Shown: piece by piece, positions 1 through 7,630 of the stretch
Layout: the number at the start of each line of letters is the position of its first letter
Numbering within the stretch: position 1 is the first letter of the stretch
Source: Aliidiomarina indica
Lineage (GTDB): Bacteria > Pseudomonadota > Gammaproteobacteria > Enterobacterales > Alteromonadaceae
Length of the DNA stretch: 64,000 nt
Assembly (NCBI RefSeq): GCF_015354615.1
Contig: NZ_JACAVQ010000009.1
Location: 1-64,000 of the forward strand
Direction: 5' to 3'
Program-made: the position numbers and the translations under genes
Notes under the pieces: generated by a model
Told to the model about the DNA's origin: nothing
The model's database searches: none
Seen by the model: the letters and a program-made list of their open reading frames with translations, nothing else

Positions 1-30
1 TCCGGGGCTTTTTTTTGCCTGCAATTCAGT

Positions 31-182
31 AGCCATAGAGGCTTTCTGACAAGCAAGCACACCGAACTCGAAGCGCAGGCAGAAACCTCTAGGGCAAGGC
101 ATAATCGGAGCGATTGAGGGAGCGTACACGTAGTACGTGACCGATTGAGGTTCGATTATAACGCAGCCATAGAGGCTTTCTG
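31..182. repeat. ERIC-like imperfect palindrome with a duplicated right arm
   Basis: The segment at 80-94 is complementary to 167-182 with one bulge and one mismatch. Inside it, ATAATCG (101-107) pairs with CGATTAT (153-159), and at the centre CACGTA (127-132) and TACGTG (134-139) flank a single G. The whole stretch could therefore fold as a nested hairpin of about 100 bp. A 28-bp sequence beginning AGCCATAGAGG is repeated exactly at 31-58 and 165-192, so the right arm exists twice. CGATTGAGG also occurs twice (111-119 and 142-150). No reading frame is convincing here. The architecture resembles ERIC-type intergenic elements, but I recognise no named family. Confidence 0.7.
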
Positions 183-193
183 ACAAGCAAGCT

Positions 194-838
194 CTAAGCT
201 AAAATTACGCCGTAAATCACTGCCAGAAAATGCGCCACACTCGCGGCCAACACAAACACATGCCAAATCGCATGGTGAAATAGCATCTGCTTGCGCACGT
301 AGAAAATCACGCCGAGGGAATACAAAATACCGCCACCTAGCAGCCACACTAAACCAACCATAGGCACGTGTTCTAGCATGGGCTTCATCGCCACAAGCGC
401 CATCCACCCCAAGCCTAAATAGAGCGTGAGTGACAGCCACTTCACCCGTTCTTTTTTCATTGTTTCGAGCAGGACGCCTAAAATGGCGATACTCCAAATA
501 ATGATAAACAAGGTCCAGCCCCAAGGGCCGCGCAAGTTAACTAGCAAGAATGGCGTGTAGGTACCCGCGATAAGAATAAAAATCATGGCGTGATCCATAA
601 GCTGGAACACGCGCTTTGCTTTCGGATGGGTGATGGCGTGATAAAGCGTGGATGCGGTATACAATAAAATGACCGACGCGCCGTAAATCGATGTGCTGAC
701 AACCATCCAAATGTCGCCGTACTTCACCGACAAGGCCACCATCACGGTTAACCCGATAATTCCAAGCACAGCACCGACGCCATGGCTGACGGAGTGGGCA
801 ACTTCCTCTAAGAGCGTGTAATTCTTCGCTGAACCCAT
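194..838 (-). CDS. Hemolysin III / YqfA family (PAQR-like) membrane protein
   Basis: This 214-residue integral membrane protein has about seven hydrophobic segments. The family fingerprint is visible: an early SxxHG (HSVSHGVGAV), a central DHAMIFILIAGTYTPF block and a C-terminal FHHAIWHVFVL block. These supply the conserved His and Asp residues thought to bind a metal in the HlyIII/PAQR fold. The length is normal for the family. The start is preceded by a good ribosome-binding site (GAGGTG). Family members are named after a Bacillus cereus haemolysin, but the enterobacterial YqfA proteins are not known toxins, so a role in membrane homeostasis is more likely than haemolysis. The gene is flanked on both sides by repeat-rich intergenic DNA. 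Confidence 0.9.
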   Translation of the reverse strand: MGSAKNYTLLEEVAHSVSHGVGAVLGIIGLTVMVALSVKYGDIWMVVSTSIYGASVILLYTASTLYHAITHPKAKRVFQLMDHAMIFILIAGTYTPFLLVNLRGPWGWTLFIIIWSIAILGVLLETMKKERVKWLSLTLYLGLGWMALVAMKPMLEHVPMVGLVWLLGGGILYSLGVIFYVRKQMLFHHAIWHVFVLAASVAHFLAVIYGVILA

Positions 839-873
839 TCATCACCTCTAATCAGTTACTCGTTCATCCGTAA

Positions 874-1052
874 CCAACGCACCGCGTTGGAAGGCACCCT
901 AACCAACGCCCGGGTTGGAACACTCCGTAGCCAACGCACCGCGTTGGAAGGCACTCTAACCAACGCCCGGGTTGGAACACTCCGTAGCCAACGCACCGCG
1001 TTGGCCCATAGCCTCAAGCGAAATTCAGCCCCGCACCAACGCATTGCGTTGG
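874..1052. repeat. 57-bp tandem array of CCAACGC...GCGTTGG palindromes
   Basis: Six short palindromes lie at 874-890, 903-918, 931-947, 960-975, 988-1004 and 1036-1052. Two forms alternate: CCAACGCACCGCGTTGG (17 bp) and CCAACGCCCGGGTTGG (16 bp). Each recurs at exactly 57 bp, so the array is two full copies of a 57-bp unit plus a partial third copy and a divergent last palindrome (CCAACGCATTGCGTTGG). It fills the gap between the hemolysin III gene start and the stop of the next gene. The same palindrome recurs near 3.1-3.5, 13.0 and 22.6 kb, so this looks like a REP/BIME-type dispersed repeat. Confidence 0.85.
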
Positions 1053-1076
1053 CTACCAAGCATTTCGCATGGGCAT

Positions 1077-1337
1077 TTAATCATAGTTTTCATCGATATA
1101 CTTGAGTTTCTTCGCAAAGTTCTCGAAGGCCCGCTCTGAGTCGTAATCGAGGTGATAGGTGTTGTGAAAGCCAGTGCGCAACTTCACGTTGAAGCCTTCA
1201 AGGTACACCGTATAACCATCGTGATCGGTAAAACCGGTGATGCCTTCAAGCTCATTGCGCTCGTCTTTATGTTCACCGTGATCTTTGATTTTCTCATATA
1301 CCGATAGAATCAATCGTACGCTTAAATCTTCTTTCAT
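1077..1337 (-). CDS. DUF3081-like small protein
   Basis: This is a small soluble acidic protein of 86 residues. I chose the ATG at 1337 because GGGAG lies five bases upstream; an in-frame TTG at 1349 would place that site inside the gene. The sequence has a compact pattern, LEGITGF..DHDGYTVYLEG..V.L.TGFHNTYH, which I associate with the uncharacterised gammaproteobacterial DUF3081 family. The function is unknown. The gene sits alone between a palindromic array downstream and a short spacer upstream. The family assignment is from memory of the pattern and is moderately sure; that the gene is real is more certain. Confidence 0.65.
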   Translation of the reverse strand: MKEDLSVRLILSVYEKIKDHGEHKDERNELEGITGFTDHDGYTVYLEGFNVKLRTGFHNTYHLDYDSERAFENFAKKLKYIDENYD

Positions 1338-1407
1338 AGCCGCTCCCAAAAGTGCGATCTTGAATTAGATCTATGGCACCGGATACGCAGAAACTCAAGG
1401 GACAGAC

Positions 1408-1698
1408 CTATTTAGTTTCGTCTTTTGGCGGTTTACTTTGGGTTGCCGAACCTCTATGCGGATGAACTTGTCCCTCGGCCTGTTGGTAATGGCGGTGGGT
1501 TAACACAAATGCATGGATAATAGCGACCACATACAGAACCGGCGCTGCCGCATAAGCTCCGGGAGTTTCTCCACCGGTTGCGACACGAAATAGCAAAAGA
1601 GACGCCAAATAAATGGCTAAGCTCAGCCACATTTGTTTACGTGCACCGGACATCCACACGGCAACAGGGGGCAACACTAACGCCAATAAGTAATTCAT
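1408..1698 (-). CDS. Small two-helix membrane protein, YqaE/Pmp3-like
   Basis: This 96-residue protein has an N-terminal hydrophobic helix, MNYLLALVLPPVAVWMSGAR, a second hydrophobic stretch, and a third segment ending VVAIIHAFVL. The LPPxAV motif at the start of the protein and the IHAxxL motif are hallmarks of Pmp3/YqaE proteolipids, which are normally about 52 residues. Here about 25 residues are inserted between the two signature helices, and a hydrophilic tail rich in His, Gln and Lys follows. AAGGA eight bases upstream supports the start. In other organisms the family is linked to membrane potential and salt or cold stress. I infer the same type of role only weakly. Confidence 0.6.
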   Translation of the reverse strand: MNYLLALVLPPVAVWMSGARKQMWLSLAIYLASLLLFRVATGGETPGAYAAAPVLYVVAIIHAFVLTHRHYQQAEGQVHPHRGSATQSKPPKDETK

Positions 1699-1831
1699 AA
1701 TGCAGATCCTTTCTTGTTATTTGGTTCGCGTTCTGCGCAATTATTAAGAAGCCACAAGAATCGCTCAGATTACGACAAACGGCAAGTGGGAATACCCTTT
1801 TATGGGTCAGATTGCATCGTGGTTACAGGAA

Positions 1832-2575
1832 CTACCACGGCAGTCGCTTACCATCCCAGAACCAAAAATCTCCGGAATCTTGCGGAGATAAATTCCAGAT
1901 CACCGAACAAATCCGCTCCGCAGATTGCTCCGCCGAGTAAAGCTTATCTTTTGGCAAACGCTCCTGAAAAGGCTCCGATAATTTTGTATCCGTCGTGCCC
2001 GGGTGAATGACCGCCAGAGTCAGATTTTTATGTGTGCGCTTTAGTTCAATGGCCGCAGTTTTAAACAGCATATTTAACGCCGCCTTGGAGGCGCGGTAGC
2101 CATACCAACCACCCAATTGATTATCCCCGATGCTGCCGACCATGGCACCGAGTTGCACCAAGAAACACGACTCCTTTCTCGCAAGCACAGGTTTGAGAAC
2201 TTGAATAAGTAGTGCTGGAATGGTGGCATTGACGCGAAAATACTCTTGCAGCTGTTCTTGTTTCAATTGTTCGATGCGCCGCTCGGGTTGCCACTCGCCA
2301 TGCTCAGGATGCTGTTGATGCAACCAGCCAATCGTGGAAATAACACCCTTGAGTTGCACCTCTTCTTGTAGCCATTGATCGACCATTTGCGCGGCCGCAT
2401 CGATCACCTCACCGGCGTATTGATGCCACCGCAGATTCGATATCTCAGACAATGATGACGGACACTCACCGCGACTGAATCCATGAATCACAGCCTCAGG
2501 TTCGCGCTTATGCAATTCCTGCACAAGTGCCTCGCCCAAACCACCTCCGGATCCAAACACCGCGTACACTGCCAT
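1832..2575 (-). CDS. SDR-family NAD(P)-dependent oxidoreductase
   Basis: This 247-residue short-chain dehydrogenase/reductase begins with a Rossmann nucleotide-binding motif, MAVYAVFGSGGGLGEAL. The active-site Tyr and Lys are present in YGYRASKAALNM (YxxxK), preceded by a Ser-containing strand (LGAMVGSIGDN). HPGTTDT follows, the usual PG motif after the catalytic helix. The length and motif spacing are typical of classical SDRs. The substrate cannot be read from the sequence; the resemblance is to the CsgA-like or cell-cell-signalling subgroup often annotated simply as SDR. The gene lies 30 bp downstream of a DUF2061 membrane protein gene on the same strand, so the two may be co-transcribed. 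Confidence 0.85.
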   Translation of the reverse strand: MAVYAVFGSGGGLGEALVQELHKREPEAVIHGFSRGECPSSLSEISNLRWHQYAGEVIDAAAQMVDQWLQEEVQLKGVISTIGWLHQQHPEHGEWQPERRIEQLKQEQLQEYFRVNATIPALLIQVLKPVLARKESCFLVQLGAMVGSIGDNQLGGWYGYRASKAALNMLFKTAAIELKRTHKNLTLAVIHPGTTDTKLSEPFQERLPKDKLYSAEQSAERICSVIWNLSPQDSGDFWFWDGKRLPW

Positions 2576-2605
2576 ACCAACTCCTCAGTCATAACTCGAC
2601 ATAAG

Positions 2606-2818
2606 TTACACCGACACACCAAGGGAATCCGACGCCGCCGCAGAATCTTTTTTGTCGAAACGCTGCCACGCCTTCTCATGAAAGAAGTACGCAATAGAGT
2701 TCACTGCTGGTTCAATTAACGCCACCAATCCACCTAAAATAAAGCTGCCAGTAAGCAACCACGTCACGCCAAAGGCCACCGTAAAATGCACAATGGCGAA
2801 TGAAAATGTCTTTTTCAT
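2606..2818 (-). CDS. DUF2061 family small membrane protein
   Basis: This 70-residue protein opens KKTFSFAIVHFTVAFGVTWLLTGS, then has a second helix GGLVALIEPAVNSIAYFFHEKAW. The pattern EP.VN...YY.HE..W is the signature of the DUF2061 family of two-helix membrane proteins, here with F for the second Y. A polar tail of about 18 residues follows. The function is unknown across the family. Its stop is 30 bp before the start of the SDR oxidoreductase on the same strand, and nothing suggests a separate promoter between them. The region upstream (2819 onward) is a short unique spacer leading into the long tandem repeat. Confidence 0.8.
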   Translation of the reverse strand: MKKTFSFAIVHFTVAFGVTWLLTGSFILGGLVALIEPAVNSIAYFFHEKAWQRFDKKDSAAASDSLGVSV

Positions 2819-2937
2819 GAAACAACCCTCCTGCCGTCAATGTATGAAATACATCGATCTATATATCGATAATAGCGATTATTATTTACGCATCCATCAG
2901 TTAAAACCGATTACCGAGTTCGATAGATCCCCAACGG

Positions 2938-3479
2938 CACCGGGGATATGGGGCAGGTGTGGCGTCGGGCGGGTGTGCCGGGGATATGGGGTCAGGGTAT
3001 GGCGCCGGGCGGGTGTGTGCGGCATGGATGCCGCGCCCAAGCCCCCAGGGATGGGTTTACGGCGTCCCGCACGGGGAGATGCCCTGACCCCGTGTCCGCA
3101 CGTAGTCAGGGACCAACGCGGTGCGTTGGCTACCAGTGCGCGCAAGCTGTGCCGGGGATATGGGGTCAGGGTATGGCGCCGGGCGGGTGTGTGCGGCATG
3201 GATGCCGCGCCCAAGCCCCCATGGATGGGTTTACGGCGTTCCGCACGGGGACATGCCTGACCCCGTGTCCGCACGTAGCCAGGGACCAACGCGGTGCGTT
3301 GGCTACCAGTGCGCGCAAGCGGTGCCGGGGATATGGGGTCAGGGAGTGGCGCCGGGCGGGTGTGCGCGGCATGGATGCCGCGCCCAAGCCCCCATGGATG
3401 GGTTTACGGCGTCCCGCACGGGGACATGCCTGACCCCGTGTCCGCACGTAGCCAGGGACCAACGCGGTGCGTTGGCTAC
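2938..3479. repeat. Three tandem copies of a ~173-bp GC-rich unit, each carrying a CCAACGC palindrome
   Basis: Near-identical units begin at about 2975, 3149 and 3322 (174 and 173 bp periods), preceded by a degenerate fragment at 2938-2974. Each contains GGGGTCAGG and its complement CCTGACCCC, a GCGGCAT-GG-ATGCCGC hairpin, and the palindrome CCAACGCGGTGCGTTGG at 3113-3129, 3286-3302 and 3459-3475. The last palindrome ends one base before the dtd stop codon. With its flanks this explains the whole gene-free stretch 2819-3475; 2819-2937 is AT-rich unique sequence. Open frames through the array exist on both strands but are a by-product of GC-rich repetition. Confidence 0.85.
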
Positions 3480-3916
3480 GGGGAGGTTAGGGTAAACGTG
3501 ACCGGGCCGTCGTTTGTGAGGCTTACTTGCATGTTGGCGGCGAAGCGACCGGTGGCAACGGACACGTTAAAGCTGCGTACTGCATCGCAAAAGGCATGAT
3601 AAAGCGCCTGAGCGTGTTGCGGTGAGCCAGCTGAGGAAAAGCTGGGCCGCCGCCCTTTGCGAGTATCGGCGGCCAGAGTGAATTGCGAAACAACCAGCAC
3701 TTCACCTTGAATATCGCGGACATCCAAATTCATCTTGTCTTCGGCATCGGCAAAAATTCGGTAGCCGACAACCCGCTCCGCCAGCCGTTTAGCATCATCC
3801 ACAGTGTCGTCACGCTGCACACCGAGTAGCACCAATATACCCTGATCGATAGCGCCCACCGTTTCACCATCCACCGAAACCGCGGCTTGCGTCACCCGTT
3901 GAATTAAAGCAATCAT
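3476..3916 (-). CDS. dtd: D-aminoacyl-tRNA deacylase
   Basis: This cytoplasmic homodimeric enzyme hydrolyses D-amino acids from mischarged tRNA and protects translation. The 146-residue length is standard. The start [18 protein letters not shown] is the usual DTD N-terminus. The active-site strand [20 protein letters not shown] carries the conserved SQFTL block. The NDGPVTF motif near the C-terminus contains the Gly-Pro pair that in DTD enforces rejection of L-amino acids. The ATG overlaps the yihY stop as ATGA, so the two genes are translationally coupled; the same pair is adjacent in E. coli. A repeat palindrome abuts the stop codon. Confidence 0.96.
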   Translation of the reverse strand: MIALIQRVTQAAVSVDGETVGAIDQGILVLLGVQRDDTVDDAKRLAERVVGYRIFADAEDKMNLDVRDIQGEVLVVSQFTLAADTRKGRRPSFSSAGSPQHAQALYHAFCDAVRSFNVSVATGRFAANMQVSLTNDGPVTFTLTSP

Positions 3917-4953
3917 GCGCTGCCCTTTGCACTACTCTTTTTCTTCGTATTGCTCGCTTTTTTCTTGGTGGTTTTCTTCTTCTCCGGTTTCTTCTCTTCA
4001 ACGTCCTGCATCTTCGCAGGCGATTCTTCTTCCGTCGCATCTTCCCCGTCGGCTGCTTCCTCTTCTTGCTCCGACGGCGGCAGCGGCTCATCTGGATCGT
4101 CTAGAAACTCACTGATACTGACGCTCAATTCAGCCCCAAGCAAAATGATGTTCCACGACAGATAAATCCAAACAATCAAAATAGGTATCGTCGCCAAAGC
4201 GCCATAAATCAGCTCGTAGGAAGGGAAATACTGCAGATAAATACGAAATCCGTTTTTGGCTAACTCAAACAAAATGGCAGCAACCGCCGCACCCCAAATG
4301 GCGTGACGAAATTTCACCACCTTATTAGGCACCATGACATACAGCAAAAGAAACGCCATGGCGCTGGTGAAAAATGGGAATAACGTAAGTAGGGCCGCTT
4401 GCACCCCGGTGACATAACCATCCGCAAGCGCTGCGATAGATAACAAATACGACGACAAACCAATGCCAGTACCCACCAGCACCGGGCCCATGGTGAGCAC
4501 CATCCAGTACACCGCCAAACTAATGATCATGCGCCGTTTGTTCTCGACCCGCCAAATCTGATTCATGGCTTTGTCGATGGCGTTAATCAGCATAATGGAC
4601 ACTACGAACAGGAACACCACACCAATGGCTGTCATCTGATTGGCGTTCACTACAAATCGATTTAGGTATTCCTGAAAGGCTTCACCGCTGGTCGGTACTA
4701 AGTTATCAAGTAGCGCTGATTGCAAGGCCTCGCGGGTTTCTGCAAACATTGGGAAGGCCGCGAACATCGCAAACATCACCGCCAGCAAGGGCACTAAGGA
4801 AAGCAAACTCACGTAGGTAAGGTGACCTGCCATCACATTGATGCGGTCAGTGGCGCAGCGGCGCATGAAATAGCGAAGAAAATCGAAGCTGGTGCGAATC
4901 GCGCCCGGAGCATGGGTTCTAAAAATCTGCCACAATTCTTTGCTACTTCTCAT
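3913..4953 (-). CDS. yihY: YihY/BrkB-family inner-membrane protein with a charged tail
   Basis: This polytopic inner-membrane protein was once misnamed ribonuclease BN. About six hydrophobic segments are visible between residues 40 and 280. Family blocks include [17 protein letters not shown] near residues 43-59, [15 protein letters not shown] and [16 protein letters not shown]. After the membrane domain (about residue 290) a tail of some 55 residues is first rich in Glu and Asp, then almost entirely Lys, Thr and Ala ([19 protein letters not shown]). The E. coli protein ends without such a tail. The gene heads a two-gene unit with dtd (4-bp overlap). The function of the family is unsettled. 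Confidence 0.92.
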   Translation of the reverse strand: MRSSKELWQIFRTHAPGAIRTSFDFLRYFMRRCATDRINVMAGHLTYVSLLSLVPLLAVMFAMFAAFPMFAETREALQSALLDNLVPTSGEAFQEYLNRFVVNANQMTAIGVVFLFVVSIMLINAIDKAMNQIWRVENKRRMIISLAVYWMVLTMGPVLVGTGIGLSSYLLSIAALADGYVTGVQAALLTLFPFFTSAMAFLLLYVMVPNKVVKFRHAIWGAAVAAILFELAKNGFRIYLQYFPSYELIYGALATIPILIVWIYLSWNIILLGAELSVSISEFLDDPDEPLPPSEQEEEAADGEDATEEESPAKMQDVEEKKPEKKKTTKKKASNTKKKSSAKGSA

Positions 4954-5093
4954 AAATTGGTCATACCTTCCGTCAATGAAGAGTTCTTATTGTGGCAGGC
5001 ATCTAAATTTACGACAAGTCGCCAATTCCCTATCTTGATTCTCTGGCAGCGCTCGCATACCCTCGTCTGTCTTACTTTATTTTGGAACAGATC

Positions 5094-6008
5094 ATGGAAT
5101 ATCAGATCGTCGCACCAAAAACCGAGCAAGAATTTGCCGACTACTACGACCTGCGTTATCAAGTATTGCGCAAGCCGTTTGAGCGTCCGCGCGGCTCTGA
5201 AAAGGATGAGTACGATATTGTTGCTGAGCATCGCATGCTTATCGATGATGAAAAAAATTTGCTGGGTATTGGTCGTCTGCATTTTAACAGCCGCGACGAA
5301 GCTCAAGTGCGTTTTATGGTGGTAAAGCCGAAGGTACAAGGCGAAGGCCACGGCGTACGCCTGCTCCATGCATTAGAAGTGCTCGCTCGGGAAAGTGGCG
5401 CCAAGCGCGTGATTATTCGTTCCCGCGATGCCACCCTCGGTTTTTATCTTAAGTGTGGTTATGAGATTCACCAAGAAGGCAATACGGTGGATAACCCCAT
5501 GGCAGAACATTTGTTGGTGAAGAAGCTCGATCCGGTAAACCATATTGTTTATCGACCGCAGTGGTGTGTAGAGCTTGAGGCCACATGGCACGAAAAAATT
5601 CCTATTAGCGAAGCCATGGGCATTCGCGTGCATCAATACACCGGCCGTGAATTTGAATTACGGGCGCCGTTGCCGCGCAATATTAACGTTCATAACACCA
5701 TGTTTGCTGGCAGTATCTACACCCTCGCCACCCTGACCGGTTGGGGCCTGATCAGTTTACAAATGCGCGAGCGCGGTATTGAAGGCGCCGTTGTGCTTGC
5801 CGAAGGCACTATTCAATATCAGCAACCCGTGCGCTCACACCCGCGCGGCCTCGTTCATCTGCATGATATGCAAGGGGATATGAGTGTGGTGACCCAAGGC
5901 AAGAATGCCCGCATTCAACTGACAACGCGTATTTACGATGGCGAAAACCACGCCGTAGCCGCTGAGTTTACGGGTCAATACGTTATTTTAGCGCCCCGCG
6001 ACTCATAA
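5094..6008 (+). CDS. YiiD-type GNAT acetyltransferase / hotdog thioesterase fusion
   Basis: This is a two-domain protein of 304 residues from the ATG at 5094. An in-frame TTG at 5082 is possible, but GGA sits correctly for the ATG. Residues 1-140 form a GNAT fold with the acetyl-CoA loop VQGEGHGVRLLHALE and the strand AKRVIIRSRDATLGFYLKCGY. Residues 150-304 match the YiiD C-terminal hotdog domain (NVHNTMFAGSIYTLATLTGWG). The E. coli gene also neighbours dtd/yihY. Recollection, not verified here: YiiD-like proteins have been linked to malonyl-ACP decarboxylation in fatty-acid initiation. It ends at a terminator shared with hutH. Confidence 0.88.
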   Translation: MEYQIVAPKTEQEFADYYDLRYQVLRKPFERPRGSEKDEYDIVAEHRMLIDDEKNLLGIGRLHFNSRDEAQVRFMVVKPKVQGEGHGVRLLHALEVLARESGAKRVIIRSRDATLGFYLKCGYEIHQEGNTVDNPMAEHLLVKKLDPVNHIVYRPQWCVELEATWHEKIPISEAMGIRVHQYTGREFELRAPLPRNINVHNTMFAGSIYTLATLTGWGLISLQMRERGIEGAVVLAEGTIQYQQPVRSHPRGLVHLHDMQGDMSVVTQGKNARIQLTTRIYDGENHAVAAEFTGQYVILAPRDS

Positions 6009-6038
6009 AAAAGGGCTCTTCATGGAAGAGCCCTTGAT
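6007..6038. terminator. Bidirectional intrinsic terminator between yiiD and hutH
   Basis: AAGGGCTCTTC (6011-6021) and GAAGAGCCCTT (6025-6035) form a perfect 11-bp stem around ATG. An A-run lies to the left (a T-run for leftward transcripts) and a short T-rich stretch to the right. It lies between the convergent stops of yiiD and hutH. Confidence 0.85.
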
Positions 6039-6057
6039 TTTAGATTGCGCGATTTGA

Positions 6058-7590
6058 TTAACTTAAACGCAGTTCTACCATCTCAGTTAGTTCACCGGAA
6101 CGCACCAATTCAGCAATGGCGATAATGTCGGGCGAGAAGTAGCGATCTTCATCGTAAAATGAAACGCGCTCACGCACTGCACCATGGGCTTTCTCAATGG
6201 CGGCCGACGACTTCAACGGGCGGCGGAAATCGACACCCTGAGCCGCACCGAGCAGCTCAATTGCCACAATGTTGGCCACATTCTCAGCGATATCTTCTAA
6301 CCGACGTGCCGCAAAGGTAGCCATAGATACATGGTCTTCCTGATTCGCCGACGTGGGTAAGCTATCGATCGAAGCCGGATGGGCCAAGGTTTTATTTTCT
6401 GATGCCAAGGCCGCGGCTGTGACTTGAGCCAACATAAAGCCCGAATTTACACCGCCATTTTCCACCAAGAACGGGGGCAAGTTACTCAAGTTGCGATCCA
6501 CCAACAGGGCGGTACGACGCTCCGATAACGAGCCCACTTCCGACACCGCAATAGCTAACATATCTGCCGCCATTGCCACCGGTTCCGCGTGGAAGTTGCC
6601 ACCCGAAAGAATGTCGTTGTCTTCGGCAAAAACCAACGGGTTATCGGTAACGCCATTGGCCTCACAACCTAATACCGTGGCCGCATAGCGGATTTGATCC
6701 CAGGCTGCACCCATTACTTGCGGCTGGCAACGCAAGCTATAGGGGTCTTGCACCTTGCCACAGTTGGTATGGGATTCGCCAATTTCGCTGCGCTCAGCCA
6801 GTATCCGCCGCAATTCTGTCGCCACGTCAATTTGGCCCGGCTGTCCGCGTACCGCATGAATGCGCGCGTCAAAAGGTGTGCGCGAACCAAGGGCGGCTTC
6901 CACCGACATAGCACCGGCAAGGAGCGCCGATGCGAAAACGTCTTCAATGGCAAATAAACCATGCAACGCTAACGCCGTCGATGCTTGGGTGCCGTTCAAC
7001 AACGCCAACCCTTCTTTTGGTGCCAGCTCCATCGCCTCTAGCCCGAGTTTTTTCAATCCTTCCTTCGCTGGCATGCGCTCCCCAGCGATGCGTAGCTCGC
7101 CTTCGCCCAATAAAGGCAATACCAGGTGCGCCAACGGCGCTAAGTCGCCACAAGCGCCTACAGACCCCTTCTCGGGCACGCAGGGATACGCTTCGTGATT
7201 CACCAACTCAATGAGGAAATCAATCACTTCTGGACGCACCCCAGAGTAACCCCGTGCCAGTGAATTAATTTTTAGCACCAACATTAAGCGCACCACATGA
7301 TCGCTCATCATCTTGCCCACACCTGCGGCGTGAGAAAGCACGATGCGACGCTGCAGATCCGCTAGCTGCTCAGGTTGAATACGCGTGTTCGCTAACAACC
7401 CAAAACCGGTATTAATACCGTACACAACCCGCCCTTCAGCGAGCACATCAGCCACGGTTTTTGCAGCGCGGGCGACATCCTTGCGAGCCTGTTCAGGCAA
7501 ACTGACACGCACCGGCTGCCGGCTCATGGTGCGCAACTGGCTCAGCGACAGCTGGCCTGGGGATAGTTCTAATTCATATACGCTAGTCAT
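6058..7590 (-). CDS. hutH: Histidine ammonia-lyase (with Cys at the MIO position)
   Basis: HutH catalyses the first step of histidine degradation, L-histidine to urocanate plus ammonia, in the cytoplasm. The 510-residue length is normal. Recognised blocks are [10 protein letters not shown] (catalytic Tyr57), [14 protein letters not shown] (residues 143-156), [35 protein letters not shown] and NQEDHVSM. The self-processing tripeptide that makes the MIO electrophile is normally Ala-Ser-Gly; here codons GCT TGT GGC read Ala146-Cys147-Gly148. A Ser-to-Cys mutant of the Pseudomonas enzyme is known to mature and stay active, so this enzyme is probably functional. AGGAG supports the start. It is last in hutC-hutU-hutH, 40 bp after hutU. 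Confidence 0.97.
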   Translation of the reverse strand: MTSVYELELSPGQLSLSQLRTMSRQPVRVSLPEQARKDVARAAKTVADVLAEGRVVYGINTGFGLLANTRIQPEQLADLQRRIVLSHAAGVGKMMSDHVVRLMLVLKINSLARGYSGVRPEVIDFLIELVNHEAYPCVPEKGSVGACGDLAPLAHLVLPLLGEGELRIAGERMPAKEGLKKLGLEAMELAPKEGLALLNGTQASTALALHGLFAIEDVFASALLAGAMSVEAALGSRTPFDARIHAVRGQPGQIDVATELRRILAERSEIGESHTNCGKVQDPYSLRCQPQVMGAAWDQIRYAATVLGCEANGVTDNPLVFAEDNDILSGGNFHAEPVAMAADMLAIAVSEVGSLSERRTALLVDRNLSNLPPFLVENGGVNSGFMLAQVTAAALASENKTLAHPASIDSLPTSANQEDHVSMATFAARRLEDIAENVANIVAIELLGAAQGVDFRRPLKSSAAIEKAHGAVRERVSFYDEDRYFSPDIIAIAELVRSGELTEMVELRLS

Positions 7591-7630
7591 TACGAGCTCC
7601 TACTTCAGGAAACCCTTTTCAGGGGCCTAG

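Noticed and set aside
874-1052. CRISPR array
   Set aside because: The palindromes are short (16-17 bp), the intervals are 11-31 bp and are themselves repeated rather than unique, and no cas genes are nearby.
2793-3599. Several overlapping open frames (98-161 codons) on both strands across the 173-bp repeats
   Set aside because: They arise because the repeat is GC-rich and has few stops; sequences are repetitive, rich in Arg/Pro/Gly/Cys, and lack ribosome-binding sites and known domains.
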